Below the pieces are notes generated by a model. The model was not told the origin of the DNA. It worked only from the letters and a program-made list of their open reading frames with translations, and searched no databases. 64,000 nucleotides of DNA. It comes from Micromonospora_E sp048060115. GTDB lineage: Bacteria > Actinomycetota > Actinomycetes > Mycobacteriales > Micromonosporaceae. The position numbers were made by a program, and so were the translations under genes. Where the stretch lies: positions 1 through 64,000 of the forward strand of contig NZ_JBHMIM010000006.1 in assembly GCF_048060115.1 (NCBI RefSeq). The letters run 5' to 3'. This document shows positions 32,854-43,153 of this stretch, piece by piece; positions within the stretch are counted from its first letter, which is position 1, and each line of letters starts with the position of its first letter.

Positions 32854-34050
32854 TCACAACCACTCTAGGAAAACCGTGTGGGCCCAGAGGTGATCGCTAG
32901 GGATCTGGACCGTTTCCCCTCCTGCCGTGGTCGGCACAACCCTGAAGTCGTCGCCTAACCGATACGGGTCGTTGGGGAGGTGAACGGAGGCGATGAACTT
33001 CTTCCCATCCGCCGAGACCAGCGCCCCCTCAGCGACGGTTCCGTCATACGGGCCGACCACACCGACCGGGTCTCCGACAGCGCGACCGGAATGAGCATCC
33101 ATGACCTGAAAGGAACCGGACGACGCGCGGCACAACACCCGGGTGTCTCCGATCCAGCCGACGACACCGAGACAATCGCTGACGAGCGTGGCATTGCGGG
33201 CCGACTTCCCAGCGAGCGGGACCGAGGAGTCTGGGGTGTCGAAGACGCTTCCGAAGACCTTTGGCACTTTCGCCGTGAGGCGGCGGCCGTTCGGCGAAAC
33301 CCAGACCATGTCTGCCTGAATAGCGCGTGGGGGCTTTCCTAAGACAGTCAGGGGGAGGTCATGCCCGGCCGCCGGTCCTTCGTCGGACAGGTGGTGGTCT
33401 CCCTCGACGGCCCGGGAACCGATCCTCTGCTCCCCGGAAGGGGCCGTGTAGGTAAACCACACACTGCTACCGTCGGGCGACATCGCGGCGTTCTGCTCGT
33501 CGTCGCTCGTCGCGTCGCTCAGGTGCACGATGTCGTCCCAGGTGCCGTCACTTTCGACGAAGCTGGCATGTGTGGCCTTGCTTCCAGGGTCCCGGAGCAC
33601 CACTGCCATGCGCGTGAATCCGAGGTCGAAGAGGGCGCGGATCCGCGGAACCATGTGTTCCAGGGCATCGGTGCGGTAAGGGGACGGGACGTCCGCTCTC
33701 TGCCTGCAGAGGTCCACGAGAGGGCTGTTGACTGCTGTGACGCCGGCAGAGTTGGTGAACGCGGCGTCGGGGGGGATGGCAAAGGATCGCTCGTCGAGCA
33801 GTTTCCACCGCTCGGGATTCCATGCCTGCACCGAAACGCCGACGTAGCGTGCGCCCATGAGGCAGGTCGCGGTGATGACGGTGCCCTTGCGGGTGAACGG
33901 TGTGTCGGGAAGCGTGTACGCTTCGTTGCCCTGGTATTGAGTCGAGGGTCCAGAATCCGGCTTCTTTTCACTCGGCTGCGAACTGCAGGCGGGAGCACAC
34001 AGGAGGGCCAGCACAGCCGCCAAAGATTTCCAGGCTAAACCAAATCGCAC
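32854..34050 (-). CDS. Lipoprotein with a probable beta-propeller domain
   Basis: The 398-residue protein starts at GTG 34050 with GGGGG upstream. The signal peptide ends in a lipobox CAPAC (Cys near residue 22). The mature part has repeated strands such as NAAMSPDGSSVWFTYT, MVWVSPNGRRLTAKV and GALVSADGKKFIASV, which fit TolB/WD40-like propeller blades. It overlaps the 3' end of the membrane protein gene and is likely in one operon with it. Codon use and GC are lower than in the flanking DISARM genes. Function is unknown. Confidence 0.75.
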   Translation of the reverse strand: MRFGLAWKSLAAVLALLCAPACSSQPSEKKPDSGPSTQYQGNEAYTLPDTPFTRKGTVITATCLMGARYVGVSVQAWNPERWKLLDERSFAIPPDAAFTNSAGVTAVNSPLVDLCRQRADVPSPYRTDALEHMVPRIRALFDLGFTRMAVVLRDPGSKATHASFVESDGTWDDIVHLSDATSDDEQNAAMSPDGSSVWFTYTAPSGEQRIGSRAVEGDHHLSDEGPAAGHDLPLTVLGKPPRAIQADMVWVSPNGRRLTAKVPKVFGSVFDTPDSSVPLAGKSARNATLVSDCLGVVGWIGDTRVLCRASSGSFQVMDAHSGRAVGDPVGVVGPYDGTVAEGALVSADGKKFIASVHLPNDPYRLGDDFRVVPTTAGGETVQIPSDHLWAHTVFLEWL

Positions 34051-35195
34051 GGGACCCCCTGAGCATAACACGTCCAGGGAACCGAGCCGAACACCCAATT
34101 CTGTCGAGGGTTCTCGGGGACTGATTCCGTGCGAATGCGAATGGGCTCCCCCTTGCTGTCCTTCAGTTGGACGTATTGTTCCTTCTGGTGGGCGTCCACG
34201 TAGTGGACCTTGATCCCCCACTCACACGACTGGCCGGGCGGCGCGATCGCCTCCACCTTGAGGCCACCCGAGGGCTGGCCACCTCCGACCTCGATGAATC
34301 GGGTAGCGAAGTACGGTTTGCCTTGCCCCTCGGTGTCGTCGGTCAGCACCGGCTCATCCGCCCAGGGCGGGATGTGGAGGCGAATTCCTTCGTAGGGCAC
34401 TCCGCCCTGCGGCGGGTAGTCGACGACCGTCTTCGCGGCGCTCTTCTGGCATTTGACATCAACGACTTCCCAGTCGTCGATGACCACGGCGTAGGTCCGG
34501 GTGCTCAGGAAATTTATCTTGAACGTGTCAGAGAGCTCCATGCGGTCGAGTGGCGTCTGCCGGTTGTACCGTTCCGGGGCGTGTTCCAGGTGGGACGCAT
34601 ACGCCAGCGGGCGACCGCCTAAGCCCTGCAGATATGAAAAGGGGGACGAACTTTCCTGCATCTTCTGTATTTCGTGGGTCGTCAGTTCTCGGTCGAGAAC
34701 CATGACCCAATTTTCCGGCTCGCTATTCTCCGACTGCACGGATACCGCGAAAGGCGGTTGGGACGCGTCGTCCTCTTTCTGAGAGTCGTTCTCCTTGGCG
34801 ACGGTGGACGGAACGAGGAGATAAGTGCTCACTGCTTCGAGTAACAGGGTCGAGAGCGCCAACACTGCGGCCAGCACTGCGGCCAGCATCACCCAGCGCC
34901 TCTTCTTGCGAGGGGACGCTGCGGGATCCACTCCGAGGTTTTCGTAGGCGATCGCTCTGGCAATCGCCCCATAGCCTTCGCCTGCTTCGTTACCAGCGCC
35001 TGCGCGGCTCTGTTGCTGGGCAGGGCCGGATGAGTTCCCACCTGAGTTCTGGCCAGGTCTTTCCGGCTCTTGGGGAGTGGCTCCGCCATTGACGGGCTCC
35101 GGTTCCGAGGTTCCGCCTAGTGGTGTATTTGTTGTCACACCTGCCCATCCCTTCGCGAGAGCCATTGGCGTATCGACATCGATACCATCAGTCAT
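34035..35195 (-). CDS. Single-pass membrane protein of unknown function
   Basis: The 386-residue protein has a Gln/Gly/Pro-rich cytoplasmic N-terminus (about 100 residues), basic KKRRW, one membrane segment (about residues 105-130, VMLAAVLAAVLALSTLLLEAV) and an extracellular beta-rich domain of about 240 residues. ATG at 35195 (MTDGIDVD) is taken as start; the frame extends to 35237. Its stop lies 16 bp inside the next gene, the propeller lipoprotein, so the pair likely forms one unit at the cell surface. Confidence 0.7.
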   Translation of the reverse strand: MTDGIDVDTPMALAKGWAGVTTNTPLGGTSEPEPVNGGATPQEPERPGQNSGGNSSGPAQQQSRAGAGNEAGEGYGAIARAIAYENLGVDPAASPRKKRRWVMLAAVLAAVLALSTLLLEAVSTYLLVPSTVAKENDSQKEDDASQPPFAVSVQSENSEPENWVMVLDRELTTHEIQKMQESSSPFSYLQGLGGRPLAYASHLEHAPERYNRQTPLDRMELSDTFKINFLSTRTYAVVIDDWEVVDVKCQKSAAKTVVDYPPQGGVPYEGIRLHIPPWADEPVLTDDTEGQGKPYFATRFIEVGGGQPSGGLKVEAIAPPGQSCEWGIKVHYVDAHQKEQYVQLKDSKGEPIRIRTESVPENPRQNWVFGSVPWTCYAQGVPCDLV

Positions 35196-35653
35196 TCTGG
35201 CATACCTACGCACCCCACGCCCCCGAGCAGGTATCAACCCAGGGGCCCGGCAGGGCTGTTGCGCAGTCGGTTGAGGGCAGGTTGAGCTGGGAGTTTGGAG
35301 GGTTCCAGGGGTCTATGCAGGACGGGCGCGGCCCATTGGTGATCATGAAGTTGCGAAGCTACATGATCACGAAGAAGCCACATGATCACGAAAAGGACCG
35401 CACCCGCCGATGCCATCATCACCCAGCATGCTCGCCGTCGCGGTGTGCGCGGTGCGCCGTAATCCCGCTGAGGGCGGTACCCGATCCGCGCGACCCTCGT
35501 GGCCGCCGCCACCCCACCGAGATTCTGCTGCCGCACCGACCCACCGGCATGAGCGAGGTCCGCCAGTGGCTAGCCGATTTCATCGCCACTGGCGGACCAT
35601 CAGTCACCATTCCACTGATGCCCGACGTTAGCTAACGCCGAACAGAAGCGTTG
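35196..35653. other. 458-bp gap at the drmMI-side edge of the island
   Basis: No convincing gene is seen. The gap lies between the membrane protein gene and the end of drmMI. At 35361-35373 and 35380-35392 the 13-mer acatgatcacgaa is repeated, with a partial copy at 35340-35349. A plus-strand frame to 35635 ends in SEVRQWLADFIATGG but lacks a start and support, and may be a gene remnant. Confidence 0.5.
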
Positions 35654-38600
35654 CTAGAAGAGGGCGTCGGGGCGGGGGAACAGGGCGTCGTCGAAGGCAG
35701 GGGGCAGCGACTCGGATTCCGCTGGCTTTCGTGGTCGTGGGACAGACTTGGTTGGCTTGCGTGGTGTGCGGCGGGAGCCGGAGTGCAGACCCTTGCGGAC
35801 TTCTTCGGCGTAGCGCTTGTGGTTGAGCTCCAGCAGGCGATCAAGGATCTCGACCTGCACCGCCGGGTCAATCGTGTAGCGGGTTCCCTGCCGGGTCTCG
35901 TGGAAGCCGTGGTTCAGTCGCAGGTCGGACCAGCCGTACGCCTCGGCAACCGTCTCGTCGATCTCGACGTGGATATCCCGCAGCCGCCGGATGTCCGCGC
36001 TTGTCACCCCTTCGTCGTGGACCAGGTTGTAGAGCTTCGTCAGCCCCAACTCCCGCCCCAACATCACCGACCGCCGGTACGAGTCCAACTCCTCGCCCAC
36101 CCGATCCATCCGCTCCGTCAAATCTGGTTGCGGAAACGTCTCGAAACCATCGGACGGCGTGTAGCGCGCATCTGTCCGAAGGCTCGACTCACCCTTTGTC
36201 ATCCACCAGGAAAGGTGAACCTTGCTTGACAGAAGTGCCAGGTGCGCGAATCGGTCGGTCGCGAACACGCCGAGCATGTGCGAAAAGACTTGTCCGGTCG
36301 GCACGGTGATCGGTAGCCCTGTCTTGCTGACGAGTGCGATGGCGAGGACGCGGTCGAGTCCTTCGATGGCCTCGTACAACGCGGGCGCGCGTTCCGCGAA
36401 CAGCCACCACCGATCGCGCCGCGCAGGACGGTTGTTGGTTGCGCGGAAAGTCTTGACTTTGCGCTCGACGATGGCGAAGCAGTCTGGGTACTGCTGGGCG
36501 CGTTCGATGGACCAGTCGCGGAAGTTGATCACCCAGCGGGTCGCCGAGCAGTCCGGGCTGGTGTTCAAGTCTTCGCCGTTGAGGTAGGGAAAGAGCACAT
36601 CCTTGTTGCGCGAATCCTTGGCGATCAACGCCTGCGCCTGCTCCGGCTCTAGCAGGAAGCCTCTCCCCAGGATGTTCGAGCCCTGGAACGACTGGCCGGC
36701 GTTGGCGGCGAGGCGGTGCGGGTTGCCGGTCACTCGGGACTCGGCGTCGAGCGAGGCGGTGATGCCACGTACCTTCCGGCCGTCGAGGATGCGCTCCTCA
36801 CCGCTGCCGGCGTGCCCCACCCAGAGCAGCGACACCTCCAGCGAGGCGGTGCCCGGCCACGGCTGCGACTTGTTGGCGCGGTAGATCGTCCAGCCCATGT
36901 CGATCGCCTGGTCCAGGCCGACCTCGCGGGTGTCGCCCTGGGCGATCGTGTTCGTGGCGATCAGCCCGACCCGGCCCTTCCCGGTCACGGCCAGTTTGCG
37001 CAACAGAAAGTACGAACACAGGTCGGCGCTACCGCGTCGGCCCCGGCCGACCCGCTCCACCAGATACTCGCGAAGGTCGACACCGATCGATCCGGTCAGC
37101 CGCTGCCCGCCCACGAACGGCGGGTTGGCGATGACGGCGTCGAAGCCGGCGCGGTTGATGACCTCCGGGAACTCCAGCGGCCAGTGCAGTGGGCGGATCG
37201 GGGCGGGGCGGCTGCCGCGCAGCCAGCCGCTGATCGTGTCGGTCAACTGCCGGGTCTGCTCCGCCGACGCCTGGTCGTGCAGCACCGCATACACCTGGTC
37301 GCTGATCGCCGACAGCCGGTCGTCGTACTTGTACTCCGGGTCGTCGTCGGGGTCGTCGGCCGGATCCCACGGGCGGCGCTGTGCCCGTACGGCGGTGGAC
37401 AGCGCCGCGCCCACGACGGCGTCGGCGGCCAGCCGCAGCCCGTCCCCCATCTGCTCGGTCAGGCCCAGCTTCGCCGCCTTGTCGGCGGCGTCGCGGGTGT
37501 CCTGCACCACGCTCGCCTCGATCTGCTCCCGCAGCTCGGTCATCTCGGCGACCAGCTCGTGCAGCCGGTCGGTGACCGAGCCGTAGAGCCGGGCGTGCAA
37601 CGAACGGCCCTGCTCCGGGTCCAGGTGGAAGGCGGTCAGCTGGTCCAGCGAGGTGATGCCGACCAGCGAGTCACCGCAGCGCAGCGCGTGGTCGAGGAAG
37701 CCGAACGGTCGCCCCTTGGCCAGGGTGACCAGCCACAGCGACAGCTTCGCCAACTCGACGGCCATGTCGTCGCGGTCCACCCCGTACAGGCAGCGGGCGG
37801 CGACCATCCGACGGGCCGCCAGCCGCAGATCCTCCTCGGTGCGGCCGTCGGCGGGCAGGTCGGCCAGCTCGGCCGGCAGCTTGTCGCGCTGCCAGGCTCG
37901 CACCACCACCTCGGCCAGGTAGCGGCAGGCAGCCACCAGGAACGCGCCGGAACCCATCGCCGGGTCCAGCACCTTCAGGCGCAGCAGCTCATCCGCGCTC
38001 TTCGCCCGCCACACGCCTTCCTCGGCGACGCCCTGCGCCGGGCCGGGCGCGAAACACAACGGCGCCAGGGTGTGCCGGACGACCTCCTCGGCCAGCTCCT
38101 TCGGCGTGTAGTGGGTGCCGGTGGCCCGTCGGTCGCCGACCTGGGTGAACAGCACCGACCCGGCCGGGAAGATCGTCGGCAGGCCGCGCAGGTCGGTGCG
38201 GAGCAGCCCCCAGTACGGGCGGGCCCGCTCGGCCAGGTCGGCGTTGTTGTCGCAGGCGGCGTGCAGCGCCGCCACCTCGTCCGGCCGGGGTGTGCGGGCC
38301 AACGCCTTCGTCACCTGGCCGGCGGTCAGCCCGCAGCGTTTCACCAGCCAGTCGCGGAACTCCGGCTCACCGAGCGCGGCCTGCTCGACCAGCTCGGTCA
38401 GCGGCAGCTCCGGCTCCAGTTTGCCGATCAACCCGACGTGCGGCTGATCCACCCGCAGGCAGGAGAAGTCGAGCAGTCCTTCGTAGACGTGGCCGATCTG
38501 CTCCACCCCGAGGCTGGAGTAGCTGAGCTGCTCGGCGGCCTTGCCCCGGTGGCGCAGCACCAGCAGCGCGTCCAGGATCTCCAGGATCACCCGGTCGGTG

Positions 38601-39779
38601 ACCGCCGCCCGGTGCAGCCAGCCGAACCGGGCCGGGTCGAACAGCGACCCGCCGTGCGCCGGGATCATCAGGTCCGGGTGGGTGCAGCCGCCGTGCACCG
38701 CCGCGAACAGGGCCAGCAGCCGGGGCCAGGCCGCCGCCCGCCGGTCGGTCACCTCCTCGCTGTACAGGTCCCGCGCCAGGCTCAGCTGGGCGTGCAGCGT
38801 GGTCGCCGCGTACGCCTCCTGGTAGAGCGGGTCACCGAGCGGCAGCAGCCGCTGCTCCTCGGCGTACAGCAGGAAGACCAGCCGCATCAGCACCGTCAAC
38901 GCGCCCCGGTAGATCTCCCGGTCGGCGACGTCGCGCAGCAGTTCCCCGCCGGATTCGCGGTCCAGCCGGGCCAGCTCGCCGACGAACAGCTCCACCGCCC
39001 GGCGGACCTGGTCACCGAGGGTGGTGGTGACCTGGGTGAGGGCGTCGGCGCTGCGGACGAACAACCCGGCGAGGCTGGTCGACGCGGTGCCGTCCGGGTT
39101 GGCGGCCGGCGGCAGCACCCGGCTCGCCGCCAGCAGGGTGGCGAACGCCCGCAGCAGCAGCGGCTCCTCCAACCACAGGTCGGCGTCGAAGACGGCGACT
39201 CCGGTGGCGGGCGTGCACCAGCGCCCAGTGCTGGCCGTTGGTGAGCAGCGCCACCGGGGTGCGGGTGTCGCGGCACAGCTGTGCGGCCTGCTCGGTGGGT
39301 GCCGGCCGGTCGCCGTCCGGCCTGGTCAGCGGGGTGTCAGCCGGCAGGTGGTAGACGTGCAGCCGGGCGGCCCGGCCGCCGCCGGGCTCCGGCCCGTACA
39401 TGATCCAGTCGGGTCGACGGCGACGCCGGTCGGCGCCGGCGAGGATCTCCGACGGCAGCGCGGTGCCGTCGCCACGGGCGCTGGCCGGGTAGCGCAGCAG
39501 CTCGGTCAGGATCAGCTCCACCCAGGCCGGGGCGAGCAGGTCCGGCGGGGCGTCGAGGATCTCACCCCAGCCTTGGCGGATCCGCTGGCGGACCTCGTCG
39601 GGCACGGTGTCCAGGCCGTCGGGCAGGGCGGCGGTCAGCACCGGCACGGTCAGGAACGGCCCGTCCGGGCCGAGCAGGCCGAGCCATTCGGCGTGCTGTT
39701 CGTCGGCACGTTGCGGAGCCGGCCGGTACGGGCGACGGCCGGCAGTGACTGCGGTGGCGGTGCTTCGGGTGGACGGCAT
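35654..39779 (-). pseudogene. drmMI: DISARM class 1 N6-adenine methyltransferase DrmMI, split by one frameshift
   Basis: The protein should be about 1375 residues and methylate adenine to mark self DNA. The 5' part starts at ATG 39779, overlapping the drmD stop, and reads through FLTVPVLTAALPDGLD to TPVALLTNGQHWALVHAR. Near 39204-39213 the frame shifts: the continuation GVAVFDADLWLEEPLLLRAF lies in another frame and runs to 35654. Here are the SAM motif LDPAMGSGAFL and the catalytic NPPF (in DAVIANPPFVGG), both intact, plus a C-terminal target-recognition-like part. The total length is 3n+1, so one extra or two missing bases would explain it. It could be a real lesion or a sequencing error in GC-rich sequence. 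Confidence 0.85.
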
Positions 39780-42700
39780 CAGCGGGCACCTCGGGCGATC
39801 CAGGCGGGCACCAGGCAGGTGACGGCGGCGGGGAACCAGCGGGCGGTCGGGTCGGCGTAGCGGCGGCGCAGCGCGTCGGTTTCCCGCTGCCGCTGCGCCG
39901 GGATGTCGCGCAGCCGGTTCCGCAGGGCGTCCCGGTCGGCGTGCAGTTGTTCGCGTTCCAGCTCGAACAGCGACGGCTGTTCCCAGGACGGCGTGTCGTC
40001 GAGGCGGGCCCGGATGTTGGCCGCCAGCTCGTCGAGCACCGCCTCGATCGCGGTGACCTCCTCGGCGCAGCGCTGCTCCAGCAGGCTGTACAGGCTGCGT
40101 TTGCGCTGGTCGGCGCGGACGGCGAGGGCCCGGCTGAGCGGCTCGGACAGCGTCGGCCACAGCTCGACGAGCTGGCCCAGCATCGGCTCCGCCGGTGTCT
40201 CGTCGGTGGCGGCGGCGAGTAGCGCGTCCAGCTCCTCCTGGCGGGCGCGGGTCAGTCTGCCGGCGACGATCGGCCCGCCCGCGGTGATGATCTCCTCGTG
40301 CAGTCGGGTGCCTTCCGTGCCGGTGATCACCACCCGGCCGTGGGCGATCAGCGCCGGGCTGCGCAGCAGGTCGCCGGGGACGATCCGGGCGGTGACCCGG
40401 TGCAGCCGCTTCCCGGTGCTGCCGCCGGTCCGCGACCACAGTTCGGCGCGCAGCAGCCGCAGGCACATGCCGACCAGCCGATGCCCGAGGTGCAGCAGCA
40501 CCACGTCGGTGCGGCCCTTCGCGGCGTCCGGGTCGAACGTGACCGGCCTTTCCCGGCCGGTGACCGGATGCAGCAGACCGTCGGTGCGGGCCGTTGCCCA
40601 CGCGCCCGGCAGCTCCGGCAGCCGGAACCAGGTGCCGGTGGCGTCCGCCGGGGTCGGGGCCACGATCAGGTCGCGGCGGTGCGCCAGCCGCAGCGCCGTG
40701 CGGACCACCCGCTCCACCGTGGCCGGGGTCAGGTTCAGCTGGGTACGGCTGGCATGCAGCTTCTCGGTGAGCCGCTGCAGTTCACGGGCCAGGTCCCGCT
40801 CGTACCGTAGCCGGGCACGGCTGGCCCGCTGGCCGATCTCGGCGTCGGTTGCCCGCCAGTCCGTACGCTTGCCGGTCATCTTCTGCTCGACCTGGGTGGC
40901 GATGACCTCACCGGCGCTGCCCAGGTCGGTGCGGATCGCCTCGACCTTCTCCACAGCCAGCCGCAGGAACGCCAGCTCGTCCTCAAGGGACCCGTCGGTG
41001 TAGTCGGCGTGCTGCCAGCCGGCCGGGACGAAGTGCAGCACCTGCACCTCGGCGGCCCGTTGACCGTGCCGGTCGATGCGGCCGTTGCGCTGCTCCAGCC
41101 GGTTGGGGTTCCACGGGATCTCCCAGTGCAGCAGCCGGTGGCAGTGGCGCTGCAGGTTGATGCCTTCGCTGGCGGCGTCGGTGGCCAGCAGCACCCGTAC
41201 CGGGTCCAGGGCCGGGTCCTCGGTGAACACGTTCTTGACCTGTTCGCGGTCCTGCGGGTCCTGGCCGCCGAACAGCAACGCGATCCGTTCCGCCGGGTAG
41301 CCGGCGGTGATCAGCCGTTCGTGCAGCCAGCACTGGGTGTCGCGGTACTCGGTGAAGATGATGACCCGTTCGCCGGACCAGTCGCCGCCCGGCCGCACGA
41401 TCGGGTCCAGCCAGGCGCGCAGCGCGGTGAACTTGGCGTCCGGCTGGTGCTGCGCCGACCGGGCCCAGGTCTGCAGCCCGGTGAGCAGCGCCTTTTCCTG
41501 GGTGGACAGCGGCGGCGCCCAGCGGCGTACGGCGGTCAGGGCGTCGGTTTCGACCTCGCCGTACGCCTCGTCGTCCTCGGCGGTCTCGTCGAGCCGGTCG
41601 ATCGCCGGCCGCAGCACCTTGTCGGCCTTGTCGCGTACCGGTGCGGTGTCGGCGGGGTGGCCGTCGGTGCGGGCGGACATCGTGGCCAGGTGGGTGTCGA
41701 CGGTTTCGGCGAACGCCTTCGGTGACGAGAAGAGCCGGCGTTTGAGCAGCGTGGTGACGAAGTCGGCGGCGAGCTGCCCGGCCCGGTCGGCGGCGGCGTC
41801 GCGGCGGCTGGCGGCGTAGCGCGACAGCAGCTCGTGGGCGTGCCGTTCGGCGGCCGGGTAGTCGACTTCAAGGTAGTCGAGGCGGCGCACCGGGAACCGT
41901 GGGGTGCCGTCCCACCTCCGTGGCAGTTCACTTTTGAGCCGGCGGACCATCACCCGGGCCAGTTGCTCGTCGGTCGGTTTCACCCCTCGGGCGAAGCGCT
42001 GGTCGTCGAGCAGCTCCAGCAGCGCGGTGAACGACTCCAGGTAGCCGTTGTGCGGGGTCGCCGACAGGAACAGCCGGTGCTCGCAGTGCGGGGCGAGGGT
42101 CCGGATCGCCTTCGTCCGCTGGGAGTCGGTGGCGTAGCGGCCCCGGCCGGCCGGCGCGCAGGTGTGGATCTCGTCGACCACGAGCAGGTCGATGGCGCGC
42201 GGGTAGCGGGGGGCGGTCGGCAGCACCTCGCGGAGCAGCCGCAGCGGGCGGTCGCGTTTGAGCCAGTCGACGCTGACGATCAACCGGGGGTAGTGGGTCC
42301 ACGGGTTCGCGTACAGGCCTCGGCTGCGTCGCAGGTCACGCAGCAGTGCGCTGTCGACGATGCGGAATTCGAGGCCGAACTTGTCGCGCATTTCGTCGCG
42401 CCACTGCCGGGTCAGCCCGGCCGGGCAGACGATCACCATCGTCCGGGCCCGGTGCCGCAACATCAACTCCTGCATGACCAGGCCGGATTCAATTGTCTTA
42501 CCCAGTCCGACATCATCGGCAATCAATAGATTGGTCCGCGGCATGGACAGCGCCCGCACCACCGGGTCGAGCTGGTAATCCTCGATCTCCACGCCGGAAC
42601 GGAACGGGGCCTGCAACGCCGTACGGTCGGCCGAGGCAATCGCACCCCAACGGACCGCGTCGAGGAATGCGTCCAGTTGGGCCGGGTCGTCGAACCCGTC

Positions 42701-43039
42701 ACCCGGACCGGGCAGGACGGTGGAGTCGTGCACCGCCCGACCGGGCTCCAACTCCCAGACCACCCGCAACTCCTCGTCGCGGGCATCGTCCTCAACGCTG
42801 ATCAGCTGCACCAGGTGCGGCGCCTGCCCGGTGAACACGTGCGGATCGGCGCTGGCGACCTCGCCGCGATGCACCTGCGCCGCCACCCACCTGCGGTTTC
42901 GTACCGTTACCAGTTGGCCTTCGGCGGGCGCCGCCGACTGCTCCGTCAGGGTTGGGACAGCCGATCCGGCACGCTGAGCATCGTCGATAGTTTGGTGCGA
43001 AGTGTCCGAACGGCCCATTCCATACGTACGTGCCTCCAC
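39779..43039 (-). CDS. drmD: DISARM class 1 SNF2-like helicase DrmD
   Basis: The 1086-residue protein is a SNF2/Swi2-type ATPase: LIADDVGLGKTIESGLV (Walker A, near residue 155), LLVVDEIHTCAP (DExH box), LFLSATPHNGY (motif III), FTEYRDTQCWL, LLATDAASEGINLQ and EQRNGRIDRHGQ (motif VI). The last 350 residues are helical. With drmMI it defines class 1 DISARM. GTG at 43039 has AAAGG six bases upstream; ATG at 43018 is an alternative. The stop overlaps the drmMI start (TGATG). It is the first gene of the drm operon; the promoter lies in the 114-bp gap to the divergent helicase gene. Confidence 0.92.
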   Translation of the reverse strand: MEARTYGMGRSDTSHQTIDDAQRAGSAVPTLTEQSAAPAEGQLVTVRNRRWVAAQVHRGEVASADPHVFTGQAPHLVQLISVEDDARDEELRVVWELEPGRAVHDSTVLPGPGDGFDDPAQLDAFLDAVRWGAIASADRTALQAPFRSGVEIEDYQLDPVVRALSMPRTNLLIADDVGLGKTIESGLVMQELMLRHRARTMVIVCPAGLTRQWRDEMRDKFGLEFRIVDSALLRDLRRSRGLYANPWTHYPRLIVSVDWLKRDRPLRLLREVLPTAPRYPRAIDLLVVDEIHTCAPAGRGRYATDSQRTKAIRTLAPHCEHRLFLSATPHNGYLESFTALLELLDDQRFARGVKPTDEQLARVMVRRLKSELPRRWDGTPRFPVRRLDYLEVDYPAAERHAHELLSRYAASRRDAAADRAGQLAADFVTTLLKRRLFSSPKAFAETVDTHLATMSARTDGHPADTAPVRDKADKVLRPAIDRLDETAEDDEAYGEVETDALTAVRRWAPPLSTQEKALLTGLQTWARSAQHQPDAKFTALRAWLDPIVRPGGDWSGERVIIFTEYRDTQCWLHERLITAGYPAERIALLFGGQDPQDREQVKNVFTEDPALDPVRVLLATDAASEGINLQRHCHRLLHWEIPWNPNRLEQRNGRIDRHGQRAAEVQVLHFVPAGWQHADYTDGSLEDELAFLRLAVEKVEAIRTDLGSAGEVIATQVEQKMTGKRTDWRATDAEIGQRASRARLRYERDLARELQRLTEKLHASRTQLNLTPATVERVVRTALRLAHRRDLIVAPTPADATGTWFRLPELPGAWATARTDGLLHPVTGRERPVTFDPDAAKGRTDVVLLHLGHRLVGMCLRLLRAELWSRTGGSTGKRLHRVTARIVPGDLLRSPALIAHGRVVITGTEGTRLHEEIITAGGPIVAGRLTRARQEELDALLAAATDETPAEPMLGQLVELWPTLSEPLSRALAVRADQRKRSLYSLLEQRCAEEVTAIEAVLDELAANIRARLDDTPSWEQPSLFELEREQLHADRDALRNRLRDIPAQRQRETDALRRRYADPTARWFPAAVTCLVPAWIARGAR

Positions 43040-43153
43040 TCTGCACCTTTCGTCGTTTCCTGAGCCCGGGACCACTGCGTAACATGGGCTCTCCGCGAAC
43101 GCAGGCGTGCAGGTTAGTGCAATTTGTCTACACAGTCGACAGGGGTTACGACA

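Noticed and set aside
35120..35635. Plus-strand frame of 171 residues ending in SEVRQWLADFIATGG
   Set aside because: The reading overlaps the 5' part of a better minus-strand gene, has no ribosome site and shows mixed composition; only the last residues look protein-like.
24133..35653. Prophage or integrative element within the DISARM split
   Set aside because: No integrase, transposase, phage structural gene, tRNA or matching terminal repeats were seen, so only the neutral term insert is used.
39012..40601. 529-residue minus-strand frame across the drmD-drmMI junction
   Set aside because: Only its second part is real (the 5' end of drmMI from 39779); the first part is out of frame with drmD.
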